Source: Venturia oleaginea (taxonomy: Eukaryota; Ascomycota; Dothideomycetes; Venturiales; Venturiaceae). Taken from it: 64,000 bases of DNA. Both the position numbers and the translations under genes were made by a program. This document shows, one piece after another, positions 43,300 to 55,020 of this stretch. The notes beneath the pieces are model-generated. The model worked only from the letters and a program-made list of their open reading frames with translations, was not told where the DNA came from and did not search any database. Positions within the stretch are counted from its first letter, which is position 1, and each line of letters begins with the position of its first letter. The stretch spans positions 1,833,984-1,897,983 of the forward strand of contig JABMLP010000007.1 of assembly GCA_013176395.1 (NCBI GenBank), in the 5' to 3' direction.

Positions 43300-44056
43300 G
43301 ACAGCCATGTAGGATGTCCGGCATTGAGAAATGGGGGTATTAAAGACGGCTATGCTGACAAGAACAGCTTGTCAAAAGACATGATATTTACCTCCAAGAT
43401 TGCTTTGTCCCACGTCGGCTGTCTTGTCGACTCCACAAAATGGCTGGGGCAAATGCTGAGAGGGAGACGTGATTCTGAGCGGGCATTAGGAGTACTTCAG
43501 CAACTTGGCCTCCTACGCATGGATATCTCCTACTCATCCGACTCGTCCTTCGCGCGCCAGTCTATCGGATCTCGAACATTCAGGTTATCCGGACAATTTC
43601 TTGACATTAAACACCGGCGTGAGCATCTTGTATTTCAATCGTCAGTCTTACTCCTCGATTCTAGTCTGGCTCGCTATGCTTTGCTGCGTCCCTTCATCTA
43701 TCGCGCTCACTCCAAGAAAGGCTGACATGCAGATAGTACTCTTGACCCCACTTAGGTATTGATATGATTTCGATTAATCTTGATTGATCTCGACTTAAAT
43801 ATGATATCTCAGACTTAGATCCTTGTTCGGTATCGCCCAGGAGTGTTGCTACAGCTTCCATGTTCATCTCCATCCTCATTGACCGGATGGATTGCTTCCA
43901 AAAGAGAATCTTCGGCGGGTCATTCTACAGCTTCAATCTTCACTTCCAACCTGCGTCGCTAGCTCGCGCCTACTTCTTCTCCCACCTTCCTTCCTTCTTC
44001 CCTCCATCCCTCATTCCTTACCGTGCCACTGGCAAGAATAACAACAACTACTTTCA
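43300..44056. other. Divergent upstream region of GT8 and BTB genes
   Basis: No gene seen. A pyrimidine-rich stretch (CTTCTTCTCCCACC, about 43972) lies shortly before the BTB start. Confidence 0.5.
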
Positions 44057-44617
44057 ATGGCTTCCACCAAGGACAGGCCCCCATTCATGTAAGTCATATT
44101 GGATTATTCTTGCTTAAGCCTCTGACACTAATGCACAATCAGCTCAGGCGACGTCTACAGAGTCAGAGGCGGCAAATCCGCCCAGCTGTTGACGGCACAC
44201 GCCGCACTTGTCGATCACTACTCACCTTCTTTCGGCGACCTCTATAAGGCAATCACTACTGAGGCCGAAGACCGAGGCAAATGGGTAGGAGCGACTAGGT
44301 ATGACGAAGACGGAAGTATTCATCTGCGTGATGTCAAGCCCGAAACTCTGGAGGTAGCCATGACATGGGTCTATGAGCAAAAGCTCTACAAATGAGTGCT
44401 GGAGCTTCAGGAGCAGGAATGAGCGCCCAACAATCGGCAAGCGCAATCGGAGGAGACACTTCCTAATCCGGAAAGAGCGACCACAGCTTCCACCGCTCTT
44501 TCTGAAGAGTTCCCCGAGATACCTCCTCAGGCCGAAGAAAAGCCTTGGCAGAGGGTGGTAGGTAGGTATAAGGAGTACCATCCCGCTGCTACACAATTGA
44601 TTGCTACCGAGAAGTAA
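44057..44617 (+). pseudogene. BTB/POZ-domain gene with two in-frame TGA codons
   Basis: Exons 44057-44088 and 44143 onward; the 54-bp intron joins RPPF to ISGDVYRV. The frame shows a fungal BTB pattern (LLTAHAALVDHYSPSFGDLY, LEVAMTWVYEQKLYK). It meets TGA at 44393-44395 and again at 44420-44422, yet stays in the same frame with coding-like sequence (NPERATTASTALSEEFPEIP, WQRVVGRYKEYHP) to TAA at 44615-44617. Read through, it would be 168 codons. Both TGA codons could come from CGA (Arg) by one C to T change. If the first TGA is real, the product is a 94-residue truncated BTB protein. BTB proteins usually serve as dimer or Cullin-3 adaptors; no partner domain is present. Confidence 0.65.
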
Positions 44618-44653
44618 ATCATGGCGGATAATTGATTTAACACTTTTGTATTC

Positions 44654-45715
44654 TCAAACACCCCTACTATACGCCACACACCCCGCCCTCTTATCAAACT
44701 CTGTGCATTCATCCAATCCGCAAACACCGAAGAAGCTCTTCACACCTTCCTTCTCCTCATGCAAGGTTGGCTTCGCCTCGCCATCAGCCTTCAAACCCTT
44801 ATAAGCATCAGTAACAGCAGCATACGCCGCGCTCAACCCAAGAACTGGCCAAATGCAAATTTTGAAACCCATATCTTGCGCTTTCTCTTTGCCCATCAAA
44901 GGCGTCGTACCTCCGGGAACCATGTTCAGCAGAACTGGAAGTGGCGCTAAGTCTTTGCATACATTTTCACATTGCTCGGTTGTTTGCGGTCCTTCTAGGA
45001 ACGCAACGTCTGCGCCAATTTCGATGCACTTTTTCAGGCGGGAAACAGCAACATCGTAGCCGAGGGACTGGAGGGCGTCAGTCCGAGCAATGATGACAAT
45101 GTCGCCGCCGGTAGTTTGGCGCATGTTTTCGCGAGCGAGAACAGCGGCACGAATACGGGAGAAGTAGCTATCATCGTCGACCATTTCTTTTCCGCCCAGA
45201 TGACCGCAGCGTTTGTTCACGACTTGGTCTTCGATGTGCAGTCCTGCGACGCCGACGGTAGTGTAGGCCTGGATTGTTCGTGCCACCATGATTGGGCTAA
45301 GACATTGTATCAGTATCATCTTCGATAAGTCGCTAAAAGTTGTGCAGGAGGTGCACAAGGGTCATCAATTACCCTCCAAAGCCTGTATCTGCGTCTGCAA
45401 TAAGCGGAATCCTCCTATCCAGCGAAGCGATCATGCCAGCATTCGCGACCATATCGTTCAAGGAGAGTACACCAAGATCTGGCATTCCTAACCTAGAAGC
45501 TGCTGTTCCTGCTCCCGTCTGTATCATTATGAGCGTGAAAATGGTGATGGCTGATGAGGGCATACCATGTACAAACAATCAAAGCCCTCTTTCAAGGCAA
45601 TCCGCGCCGTGAAGCCATCGTAAACACCAGGACACACCAGGATTTCCTTTCGTGCAAGAAGCTCCCTCAATCGTGCTACTGCTGACCTGGGACCTGTTCT
45701 ACTGGTCGCTGCCAT
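44654..45715 (-). CDS. Isocitrate lyase/PEP mutase superfamily enzyme
   Basis: Metal-dependent C-C or C-P lyase fold (TIM barrel). Exons (minus): 45715-45566, 45518-45373, 45296-44654, giving 312 residues; introns 47 and 76 bp. Motifs: VCPGVYDGFTARIA near the N-terminus, metal-binding DADTGFGG (~92-99), the catalytic-loop KRCGH motif (residues 127-131, general acid Cys129 as in isocitrate lyases), and IARTDALQ. The KRCGH motif argues for a lyase or hydrolase (2-methylisocitrate, dimethylmalate or oxaloacetate type) rather than PEP mutase. No peroxisomal or mitochondrial signal is obvious. Exact substrate open. Confidence 0.9.
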
Positions 45716-46440
45716 GTTGCCCTACGAGATGAATGTATGAGTATGTTCAAGGAAGATGTTCCAAGACCTTTTGAGATTCGATGCAGACTTTGCGATCTTT
45801 ATGAAAGCAGATATTCTGAAAGATATCCGCTACCGGAGTGTAGTGGGGTGAGGAGGCGACTTGAGACATGGGTATGTTCGGAAATAGGCGGTCCTTCCGA
45901 ATTGTCCACGAACCTCGCCGTGACAGCATCGGCAAGCTGTTTCTTCGGATGCCTGCTTCCTAAGACCTGCTTGGCTCTTGTGAATGTCAACTGTGAACTG
46001 CTTGTACGCCTAATGCTTTTACGCCTAATGCTTTTGTTATGATCTCCAAGAACTTTGGTTAAATAGGTAGCAGGTGCTGTGCTTGTGTGATTTCTGCTGA
46101 TCAGGCAGTAAGCCATACTCTGTAGCTGGGCAGGCCAATCACCAACGGGCTGTAGATCCATGTGGTTTCTGGCACTTTGTTCGGATTTGGCAAGTGCAGC
46201 TTCATTTCGTCAACGTGCACACTTTGAAGCGCATCGAAAGGTTATCATGTATCTGACCCGTCTATGCCTACTTACTCATCTTTATCACTCTCCCATATCG
46301 TGTAGTATCTTGACTATTTCGGTGTCGTGGGTATCGTAGGTCTTTGTCCACAGAGCCAAGGAGCCGATGGCTCAGGATCAGATGGCGTCGCTAAGGTGCG
46401 GTCGGTCCTCGAGATTGTGCTCCACTTCTGGCCGGTTGTC
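45716..46440. other. Intergenic, no gene seen
   Basis: Upstream region of the lyase gene and 3' flank of the prefoldin gene. A tandem duplication of about 13 bp (ACGCCTAATGCTTTT, about 46006-46034) is present. Confidence 0.5.
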
Positions 46441-47376
46441 TCAACCTCCAGATGAAGATGCTTTCCCAGCTTGTATCGACCCTTCCTCGCAATCCTTGCC
46501 TTTGCGGCGTTGTGCGACATCCCAGTTGTATACTCTTGCGGTGGCCACCTCCAGTGTCTGTGAAGGTTTGTTAGCAATTTGAACAAGAAGCATAGCCGCC
46601 GCAAAGAAATTGTCAGAACAGGCCCAACTGAATTCATCATTTACCGTTCACTTACCGTGATTTGCTCTCTCAGAAACTCCAGATCTTCCTCACAGTTGTC
46701 CAAGCTCTGCTGAGCAGCTGACAATTTGGATTCCAAGAGATGCTGCGCTTCAGGTATCGAATATGCCAGCATCACATTTGCCTGTGTGATTGTCCGATTA
46801 GCCATGTCGCCCCTTTGTCGAATGCGATCTGCCTACTCCTAGCCACAGATAGACCTCTTCAGTCGGCGGTACCATTGCCTTAGCGTACAAAGTGTCATTG
46901 AGCTCGAATGTCGTTTCGAGGGGTTCCGAGTCTGGCTGCATCCTTCGTCAGTCTTCATCCCTTTATTTCCTCTCCAAAAGGAAGAGAGATAGCCACCTTT
47001 CTCGTCTTCAAGAAGCGCACGACGTCGAGTGTTTTTTGGATATCAGGAAGTTTCTCTCGCAGACCAAGCGATCTTCGTTCTGTGTTGACTTGCATGAACT
47101 GATATTTCCTGATCGGACGCTCTGAGTCAGATGGAGCTCAAGATTGTCCTGTAGGGAGTGTGTAATTACGAAATCATCTCCTGGAACTGTTTGAGAGTCC
47201 CCTCAACTTCAGCGCGACTATTGACATAATCCTCGACCTTGTCGACGAAGGGTGCGAATGGAATACCGCGAGGATTCGTGGGCGCATCTCGGCCTCTATG
47301 AGATGGTCAGCTCTCTGTCACGGCGATATCCACGGTTAGCAGTTTCGTACTTCTCGGGGGCCTTACTCGACGCCAT
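46441..47376 (-). CDS. PAC10: Prefoldin subunit 3
   Basis: Alpha-type subunit of the prefoldin hexamer, which hands nascent actin and tubulin to the chaperonin CCT. Six exons (minus): 47376-47351, 47295-47170, 47108-46997, 46935-46837, 46781-46656, 46557-46441, giving 201 residues; five introns of 55-98 bp. Because the exons are short, no single long reading frame shows it. After a short N-tail come GRDAPTNPRGIPFAPFVDKV, an N-terminal helix (FQEMISKYQFMQVNTERR), a beta-hairpin core (FELNDTLYAKAMVPPTEEVY, LWLGANVMLAYS) and a C-terminal coiled-coil helix (LSAAQQSLDNCEEDLEFLRE) ending in ARVYNWDV. All are signature prefoldin-3/VBP1 features. It is divergent from OCT1. Confidence 0.93.
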
Positions 47377-48069
47377 GTTTTATTGTCAAAGCCACAGATG
47401 AAGGTTGCTTCCGCAATTCGAAGGGCTCCCACTAAATGCTTATGTCATGCGGCTGTTTCCATCCCGCGCGCCAATATATATTTCCTCCATCGTTTTCTAG
47501 GGGTAGTGGCAAAGGGTCTTTACGTCGTGCCATTGTTTGAAATGCTTGTGTTCCGTGCTCATTCACTTCATGAGATTCAAGATTCGATGAGCTGTAGATT
47601 GTGGCGAGTCTAGTCATCGTGCATTTGTGATGATAACATTCTGTCTGATATTGATCTACATGTTCGATGGAGCTATTCCATTCTTCATGATTCCTCCTTT
47701 TCATCAAAGAGAACCTGCTACAATGGGGGAATTCTTCAATGAACATGTTCTTCTCCACAGCATCCCATATATATCTCCACTCCGATGGAAAAGGACCATG
47801 AGAGCCCTGTAGCAGCAGATTGCAATCTCGTTTGGAACGCCCACATGCCGTGCTCTATGCCATAGTCTATAATCTGCTCCTCCATCCTCCAATTCCATTT
47901 GGGTCAAAGTTGATGTTGCAGGAAATAGCAGAAATGAGATGATCCAGGAATGAAGGAAATGGAGAGAATGTGAAGATTTCCTCTTTCGGCCTGGTTTTGA
48001 TCGCGGAGCAGAAACAGCCGCGAGACTCCATCTCGTCTTCTGTACAACAATCCTCCCCCCACCAGAGAC
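47377..48069. promoter_or_regulatory. Divergent PAC10-OCT1 intergenic region
   Basis: About 690 bp between the two start codons. No supported gene. A C-run (CCTCCCCCCACC, about 48051) lies just before the OCT1 ATG. Confidence 0.45.
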
Positions 48070-50490
48070 ATGTTCAGAAGGGCCCTCAAAAGGCCAGGAC
48101 AGACTTGCTCAACAAGTATCATCCGCCCTCAGCGACGGACTCGATCTTCCATTGCTGCCGCCACTAACCACTTTCCCTCCCACCACTCGAGGGACTTTTC
48201 TCCCACGAACCTCACGACCGGCACTCGCACCGATGATAGAACTCTCAAGCGAATATTTGACTCCCCCGATTTCTGGTCCGACTTCTCGCCTAAGAAGGAT
48301 ACCACCACGGGCAAAAGAGCTGGCCTATTTTTGAACAAATACCTTAAAAATCCTGAAGGTTTCGGACGATACACTGAGGCGACGCTGAAAAGATGTGAAG
48401 CTCTTGTGCAGAAAATACTGGCGGCAGAGAGCGTGGAGGAATACAAGAGTCTGGCGAGAGACATGGACCGCCTGAGCGATCTGCTTTGCAGAGTCATTGA
48501 CATGGCTGACTTTGTCAGGAATACCCATCCAGATAAGGAATTCCAAAACGCTTGTACCATGTCTTATATGGCCATGTTGGAGTACATGAACACTCTCAAC
48601 ACGACCACTGCTCTCAATGATCAATTGAAAAGAGCTATGCATACACCTGAGGTTGTCGATTCTTGGACAGACGAAGAGAAGTTCGTGGCAAACATGTTGA
48701 TGCGAGATTTCATGAAGTCTGCCATCGATTTGCCAGAGGAATCGCGGCAAAAGTTCGTCAGCATCAGTAACGACATCGCAGACTTGGGCGCAAATTTCGT
48801 GGACCTGTCGGCGCCCGAGAAGTCGTTCCTGAACTTCGACTCAAGCAAATTGAAAGGCATGCACCCGAATATGGCGAGAAACTTGACAAGATATGGGAAG
48901 GTCACTCTACCGACTACAGGAACGCCGTCCATCATGGCCTTGAGAACAGTCGAGGACGATGACGTCCGAAGAGAGGTTTACATGGCGAGTCGAACAGCCA
49001 GTTCGAAGAGCATTAGGAGATTAGAGAAGTTGCTCGAGGCAAGGGCAAAGCTAGCTCGGTTATCAGGTTACGAGACTTACGCTCACATGGCCTTGACGGA
49101 CAAGATGGCGAAATCGCCCGAGGCTGTCAGCTCGTTTTTGCAGTCGCTGTATGTGGACACGAGACCGCGGGTGAAACAGGAGCTGGACGAATTGCTTGAT
49201 TTGAAGAAATCCGATGCGCATAGCGACAACTTTCCTAGTCGAATCAATGCCTGGGACAGAGACTATTACTCTACCCGTCTTATAAATGGCATGCACAAAA
49301 GAGTCCGACACCCAGACACTCTGTCTTCATTCTTCTCTCTGGGCGGCGTGTTCCAAGGGCTGTCACGATTGTTTAACAGACTCTATGGCGTTCGGTTTGT
49401 CCCTCGGGAGACCCAGCTTGGAGAAACATGGAACGACGACGTGCGTCGCCTTGATGTGCTAGATGAGAGCAACAACCGCTTGGCAGTTGTGTATTGCGAT
49501 CTCTTCTCGCGGGCTGGAAAAGCTCCAAATCCAGCTCATTTCACTCTTCGCTGCTCGAGGGCCATTCTCCGTTCGGAGATCGACGAATATGGCGCATCAG
49601 ATCACCCATTTCCATCAGCCATTGAAGCAGCAACAGATGGTATGGCGCATTCTCTCGACCATTCTACGGGCGCAGTCAATCAACTTCCCACCATAGCACT
49701 GATATGTGATTTTGCTCGACCGACACCCACACTGTCGTTCCTTGGCAAACCTAGCAAGAAACCAACTCTCTTGAGCTTTCAAGAAGTACTGACTCTGTTT
49801 CACGAAATGGGCCACGCTCTCCATTCTATTATTGGTCGCACCTCCTTGCAAAACGTATCAGGCACACGCTGCGCCACCGATTTTGCAGAACTTCCCTCTG
49901 TGTTGATGGAGTCCTTTGCTTTCTCGCCAAAAGTCCTTGACCTCTGGGCCCGCCACTGGGAGGCAGGCGACGAAGAGAATGAAGGTGTCTTTGCGGGCCG
50001 CGAGAAGTTACCCCATGCGCTACTAAAAGAGAGGCTGGATATTGAGAAATCTATGGCTGGTGCGGAAACGGAGGCACAGATTGTTCTCTCCATGCTTGAT
50101 CAGGCGTATCACTCTCATCCTGGTGGGGAAGGAAATGTCAATTCTACAAAGATCTATCATGACATCCATGAACGATATTCATCTATTCCCGAGCCGCCTG
50201 GCACGGCGTGGCAGGGATTCTTTGCACATCTTTATGGATACGGTGCGACGTATTATGCATACCTGTTCGATCGCGCCATTGCTACCAAAGTTTGGAAAGA
50301 TGTATTTCAAGACGGCGAAAAGGCCCTTGAGAGGGAAATGGGGGAGCGATATAAGGAGGAAGTTCTCAAATGGGGTGGTGGAAGAGAAGGCTGGAAATGT
50401 GTTGCCGGCGTATTACGCCAACCCGAGTTAGCCGACGGAGGCGAGGAGGCTATGAAAGAGGTTGGTCGATGGGGTGTACGAAATGTGTAA
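48070..50490 (+). CDS. OCT1: Mitochondrial intermediate peptidase
   Basis: M3-family zinc metallopeptidase of the matrix that removes an octapeptide from proteins already cut by the processing peptidase. Single exon, 806 residues, normal family length. The N-terminus (MFRRALKRPGQTCSTSIIR) is Arg/Ser-rich without acidic residues, a matrix-targeting signal. The long helical N-domain contains FLNKYLKNPEGFGRYTEATL. The zinc site is HEMGH at residues 578-582 (FHEMGHALHS), with the third ligand Glu in the following helix (LPSVLMESFA). The C-terminal GTAWQGFFAHLYGYGATYYAYLF (given as GTAWQGFFAHLYGYG and ATYYAYLF) closes the active site. ATG 48070 is the first in frame. Confidence 0.97.
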   Translation: MFRRALKRPGQTCSTSIIRPQRRTRSSIAAATNHFPSHHSRDFSPTNLTTGTRTDDRTLKRIFDSPDFWSDFSPKKDTTTGKRAGLFLNKYLKNPEGFGRYTEATLKRCEALVQKILAAESVEEYKSLARDMDRLSDLLCRVIDMADFVRNTHPDKEFQNACTMSYMAMLEYMNTLNTTTALNDQLKRAMHTPEVVDSWTDEEKFVANMLMRDFMKSAIDLPEESRQKFVSISNDIADLGANFVDLSAPEKSFLNFDSSKLKGMHPNMARNLTRYGKVTLPTTGTPSIMALRTVEDDDVRREVYMASRTASSKSIRRLEKLLEARAKLARLSGYETYAHMALTDKMAKSPEAVSSFLQSLYVDTRPRVKQELDELLDLKKSDAHSDNFPSRINAWDRDYYSTRLINGMHKRVRHPDTLSSFFSLGGVFQGLSRLFNRLYGVRFVPRETQLGETWNDDVRRLDVLDESNNRLAVVYCDLFSRAGKAPNPAHFTLRCSRAILRSEIDEYGASDHPFPSAIEAATDGMAHSLDHSTGAVNQLPTIALICDFARPTPTLSFLGKPSKKPTLLSFQEVLTLFHEMGHALHSIIGRTSLQNVSGTRCATDFAELPSVLMESFAFSPKVLDLWARHWEAGDEENEGVFAGREKLPHALLKERLDIEKSMAGAETEAQIVLSMLDQAYHSHPGGEGNVNSTKIYHDIHERYSSIPEPPGTAWQGFFAHLYGYGATYYAYLFDRAIATKVWKDVFQDGEKALEREMGERYKEEVLKWGGGREGWKCVAGVLRQPELADGGEEAMKEVGRWGVRNV

Positions 50491-51619
50491 GAGACGATAG
50501 AGTAGAGGGGCGGTGTTTGAATACGATGGAATGATACACTAATTGAGATATCCTAGCCAGCAAAGAGTAGCAACCTAGCATTTCGACATGCCGAGAAAGC
50601 CTAAATCGACGACATCTTGTGCTGAGCCTCTGGTGCATCAATCTAGAGAGATTCCTGACGACATTCCAAGCAAATGCGTGTGGTACAAAGCCCTTTCTTA
50701 AAGCTACCCGCTTTGCACTATCGTGCTGTTTGGCGTGGTCCACTATACCGACACTTTTGTTGCACTCGGTTGTATTTCAAGTGCCTTGTACACTTCCATC
50801 CCGGTGTCTACCCACAGTCCCGGGAACGGAAGGAGAATCGTAAACATCGCTGTCAACGAGATGGCAACCTACTTGGAGAGGGTAAGCTAGGTCGATGCCA
50901 TTGAGAGTGAGAATGGGATCGAGGTGAGCAAATGTCATCATATTTGTAGGTAATCATAATAAGCTAATGTTTGGGGTCGTCGAAGTACAAAGTAAGGTTG
51001 GAGCGAACAAAATCTAGATGGCTATAATCTTACATTTCTAATATAGCGAGTGGCCCTATATGGCCACCATTCTGTATTCTCGCAGCTTTGCATTCATTTC
51101 TCGACACGGGAATTTGCAGCCAATGACAAGGCGAATAGAAAGTTGACAAGGCGAGGCTGAACCCACGGGAAGAATAGAAATACGGCCAAGGTCTAGCTAG
51201 ATATCTCTTTGCGTACAATGGCTAGAGGTATATTCTTGGACCGCATCGGGATACGGTCACGGCTTTGGATATTTCAACCATCATAACAACAGGTTAACTT
51301 CACCATAGTTCGAAACCGGCGAGTTTGTTTTACTATTAGCATATACAGGTCGACAATAATCCCGGCGGTTCAATACTATACACTCTGTCGATATGATGTA
51401 GGAATTCCCATTCGGCAGCGTCTCTGTTGTATATCTTTCTTATGTGTGTATTCCTGCCCTCGACTATAGTTTGTTTCTTCGGTCGAATATCAGGCTGCCC
51501 GTGTTGCAAGCGAGAAGAACGCAATCGGTTCAAAACCGCTAGCGATACATCTCTGTCGATTTAATTCTCGAAGAGTGCCAGGATCTTATCATAATCGATT
51601 CCTGTTCGAAAAATTTCGA
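50491..51619. other. OCT1 3' flank, no gene seen
   Basis: No open frame with domain resemblance on either strand; composition becomes AT-rich to the right. Confidence 0.5.
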
Positions 51620-53950
51620 AAATCTATGGTTCTTGTATAGCTTGAGGAGCACAAAATGTCAGACACCGCGTGGCATCATTCTTGAGAATGGGGTAGTACA
51701 TGAAACAGTGAGTGATAAAGCCCCTAGTGTTTGGACTAAGAGCAAACCCAGGACCGGTCTTCTCAGTGCTGCCCCCCGTAATCGACTTCACGTCTAAGAG
51801 GCACAATTTTATCTTCCGTCTCAAAGCCTGCTCTTCGAATAGGGCTTTTACCAACTGTATTCAACTCTCCAAATCGTATCTTCATATCCTTGAGTTCTCT
51901 GGGCACATTCTCATCGCCCCCAAGACACCATACCGCTGCTGCCTGCTCCAAAGTTCTGCTTCCAGTAGGTGTCATCAGGATCTGACACAAACCGCCATCG
52001 ATTGCGGAGACACCGTTGGTTTGCAGACTTTTCTACACTAGCCAGAGGAAGGGGATGGAAAGGAGAAAACACTAGGTAAGGAGCGACTATTGTCATGGGC
52101 GAGGCAAACGAATATAGCGGGCGAACATTGGTGATCTGACCTAGAACGGTGGTGTCTCAATATCCGAGCAGATATGCAGTCCTCTTGCAAGTTGAGAGCA
52201 GGATAGAGTAAGTGGATACTACTAGCCATTAAGGGGAATAACGTAGTCGCGGATAGAACTCAGGTGCTTTTCCGATCGAGTGATTGTCCTCAACCCACCT
52301 CGATAGGTTGTGTTGACCGTGTACATTGGTCTGGAAGGAACATAAGACGTGTGCTCGTGCTCTTGTATGATGTTCAATTCCTTGCCCACTCGCGGCAGTA
52401 TCCATTTTCTACGCAAAACAGTCATGTTGAAGGTCTCTTCAACGCTGTAACCCGAATTGACGGTCTGGTTTCTGAAAAATAAAATCTTACTGGCGGAGAA
52501 AGCGTTGATTTCACGGCATTATGTGCCACAAGTGGTTTGCGTGAAGTTATGAATTGTATTGGTACACAGTAAATGTGGGCCCTCAAATTGTGTTGTGTAG
52601 GCGCAGTCCTGTCCACATGGTGACGGGGCAGTAACAACCTCGTCAAGTTCAAGGACCAGTCTGCCGATTCGTTGAACGTACGACGTGGCGCCTCTGGGCA
52701 AATATTCAGCATAGCTCAAGCTCTGGAAGCAAGAATGTAGTGGTAAAAGAGTAAGCCAAGGCAGATACAATTTCGATCTCCCGGTTTGGAAATAAGAACC
52801 CAATAATGAAGGATTAAGTTACGGTAGATACAATTTCGATCTCCCGGGCTTCCATCACCGCCCCTAAATATAGAATCTTCCCTTCTCTTTCGCGTTCCAC
52901 AATGCAAGATCGATATCGATAGATTTCTGGTATCTTCGAAAGTTTAGAGTGCTCGAAATTGAAAAATAGCGATCTTGAGCTTAAGAATTCCAGTCAGTCG
53001 AGGCAGTCGGTTTGAGTCAATCCTTCTGAAAATTATTCCTTCAGTCAACTTAAAAGTACGCCCAAGTCCCACCACCCAACCCAAGTATTTTAGGAAAGGA
53101 TGTTGCGGTCAACAACTGCCGCATTAAGCCTAATTGCGCTGGAACTAGCGGTTTACTCAGCGGAGACCGCAGTGGAGACCGCAATAGGTCTAGCCTAGTT
53201 AGGTATGCCGCTTAGGAGCTCCTCTCGTTCGACTAGGTATTTCGTATGGACTATAAGACGGCGGCTCTACTAAATTAATGGCTCAGTTAACTGAGAGGGT
53301 GATTTCAGTGGAGCCCTCAGCGCTAACTACCATATTAGGAAGTTCTAGGGACCCACTGCGCAACTGCCCCGGTCAACATCTGCTAAAATAGTTGAGTGAC
53401 TAATTGAAAGAGCTTTGCGCTCAGCATCAGCTCGAGAGTCGTTGCCAAAGGAAGTACTATGGTAAATAGGAATCGTTATATTATACTCGCTTTGAACTGG
53501 TCTCGACACAACTATCAAGGCACCTGGGGCCAGGTGAGTATAGCTAGGAGGGCCAAGATGGGAGCCGTCGCGGCAACTTCCGGCAGCATAACTACGAATG
53601 GATTTGAGGTGACTTTGAAAAGGAAGTCGATAGCCGATACCTTGACAGATTTGAATCGTAGCAGGTGCCATAACTACAGGGTAAAAGCGACTGCCAGCGA
53701 GCCACAAAGCGTTGTCTTAAAACACAGAACGAGAAGATGCAAAAGCGTGGCTTTATAACTCTGCGATACGGATTCTGGGCCTGATGCCGGTTTCCCATCC
53801 AAGTAAACGAAAACAACGATATTGATCGCGGTTAATATCCACGCTGAGGTTTGTTTGTTAGCTCTGTCTTCGCTCAATGCGAGATCAATCAAGACCAAAC
53901 CGATATAAACAGAAGCAGCATACCGAATTGAGTTTTACACAGTAGGGGTT
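51620..53950 (-). pseudogene. Decayed large fungal membrane-protein gene
   Basis: Minus-strand pieces appear in the expected order but in shifting frames. At 53950-53690 are N-terminal membrane segments (YIGLVLIDLALSED, WILTAINIVVFVYLDG, LLHLLVLCFKTTLCGSLAVA). At 53690-53450: PFVVMLPEVAATAPILALLA and then APGALIVV. At 52780-52510 is an extracellular Cys-rich segment (SPCGQDCAYTTQFEGPHLLC). At 52430-52220: MYTVNTTYRGGLRTITRS. At 51990-51720 is a C-terminal piece (ELKDMKIRFGEL, RRAGFETEDKIVPL). The CxxxC..SYTxxFxGPxxxC and APGxL patterns recall a large, uncharacterised fungal multi-pass family with an extracellular Cys-rich domain. About 500 bp between 52810 and 53345 shows no match, and a 21-bp direct repeat occurs at about 52761 and 52825. 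Confidence 0.5.
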
Positions 53951-54688
53951 CCACCTAGATGGTCTTCCTGGGCCTTCAAACAGTATATGAGGGTGCCGGC
54001 CACTACAGATCCCAAGCAGCAGTTCGTAGTTGCTGGTAGTATCATAGTTTGGTGCCTCTTCAGGACCAGACGAGGAGAAGGGACGTCGAGGCATTGCGAA
54101 AAGAAGCTTTGAGCGTTGAGCATGTACCAGCAGCAAGAGTCGAAGTGTGCGCATCTCTGCCGCGTGCGCGTGCCAGAGCCCTCTGACCATTGAAGACACG
54201 CGCCAAGAAGCTGACCAAGTCTCTATCAATAGCCTTGAGGTCACCTGCCAAAGAGATTGGTCATCAGTATCTGTAGCTCGTTAATCGAGCCGCTATCGAT
54301 CGTGCATTTACCACAACTGGTCAACGATTATGCTTATATCCTCTATAAATCTCAGACCATCGCTGAACCCTACAAATATCTACATACCATAAATCTACTG
54401 CAATCAATCAAGTTCCTTCCAAATTGTCCAACGCCTGAGGTACCAGCTTGGTGTCCAATGACAGGGTCATCTGTAGTGGCAGTAGGCTTCGCACCAGGGT
54501 CATCGACATAGTTCGTGCCTTATAGAGTGACTGTGACAAGATCTTCATTGGAGGTATAGAACGTCGCTCGCTCGTCAGCGCATGTGTGAGTATAGTAGAT
54601 ATCCATGTCTAACAACTCCAGTCAGCGATTACAGTCCAGAAGACAATTATTGGTAGAATAGAATAGAGTCATGGACGGACAAGTTGTG
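53951..54688. other. Intergenic, weak coding traces only
   Basis: Minus-strand frames upstream of the membrane-gene relic (about 53940-54100) might be its first exon but have no motif. 54250-54690 shows nothing. Confidence 0.3.
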
Positions 54689-55020
54689 TTAATACAATCG
54701 AACATGTGCGACTGAACTAGTCTGGCCCGCGACGAGTCGTAGGCTGTTTGGCTGGGGCAGCATGCATATCCGTTCGTCTTTGTAAATGCTGGGAAGATCG
54801 AAGAAGGAAGACAGCTTCCTGAAATGATACTGGACGAAGTACTCTGGTAGCCCGAGGAACTTGCACCTATCGGCTGATGTGATGTTAGCAGGCTGCTGAA
54901 GATGAGGGTTGTACCATGAACTCCTACTTACGATCTCAGGACAGGAGCTTGTAGGTAATATAGGTGCAGCCAAGATTCTGTCGACCTTTAAATAAGTGCG
55001 CAAAGCAGATTCGTGTCATA
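54689..55020 (-). pseudogene. Unrecognised spliced gene fragment
   Basis: Minus strand: KVDRILAAPILPTSSCPEI, then a plausible intron (GTAAGT donor after GAGATC, CTAAC branch site, GATAG acceptor, about 54869-54932), then CKFLGLPEYFVQYHFRKL, FFDLPSIYKDERICMLPQP and a stop. Splice signals and composition look genuine, but I find no upstream exons and no family. It could be the 3' end of a lost gene. Confidence 0.3.

Noticed and set aside
44393..44422. Selenocysteine at the TGA codons of the BTB gene
   Set aside because: Higher fungi of this kind lack the selenocysteine machinery as far as is generally known, and no insertion structure is evident. Mutation of CGA is simpler.
51515..51545. tRNA-like TGGTTCAAAACC segment
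   Set aside because: No matching acceptor stem, D-arm or anticodon arm could be drawn around it.
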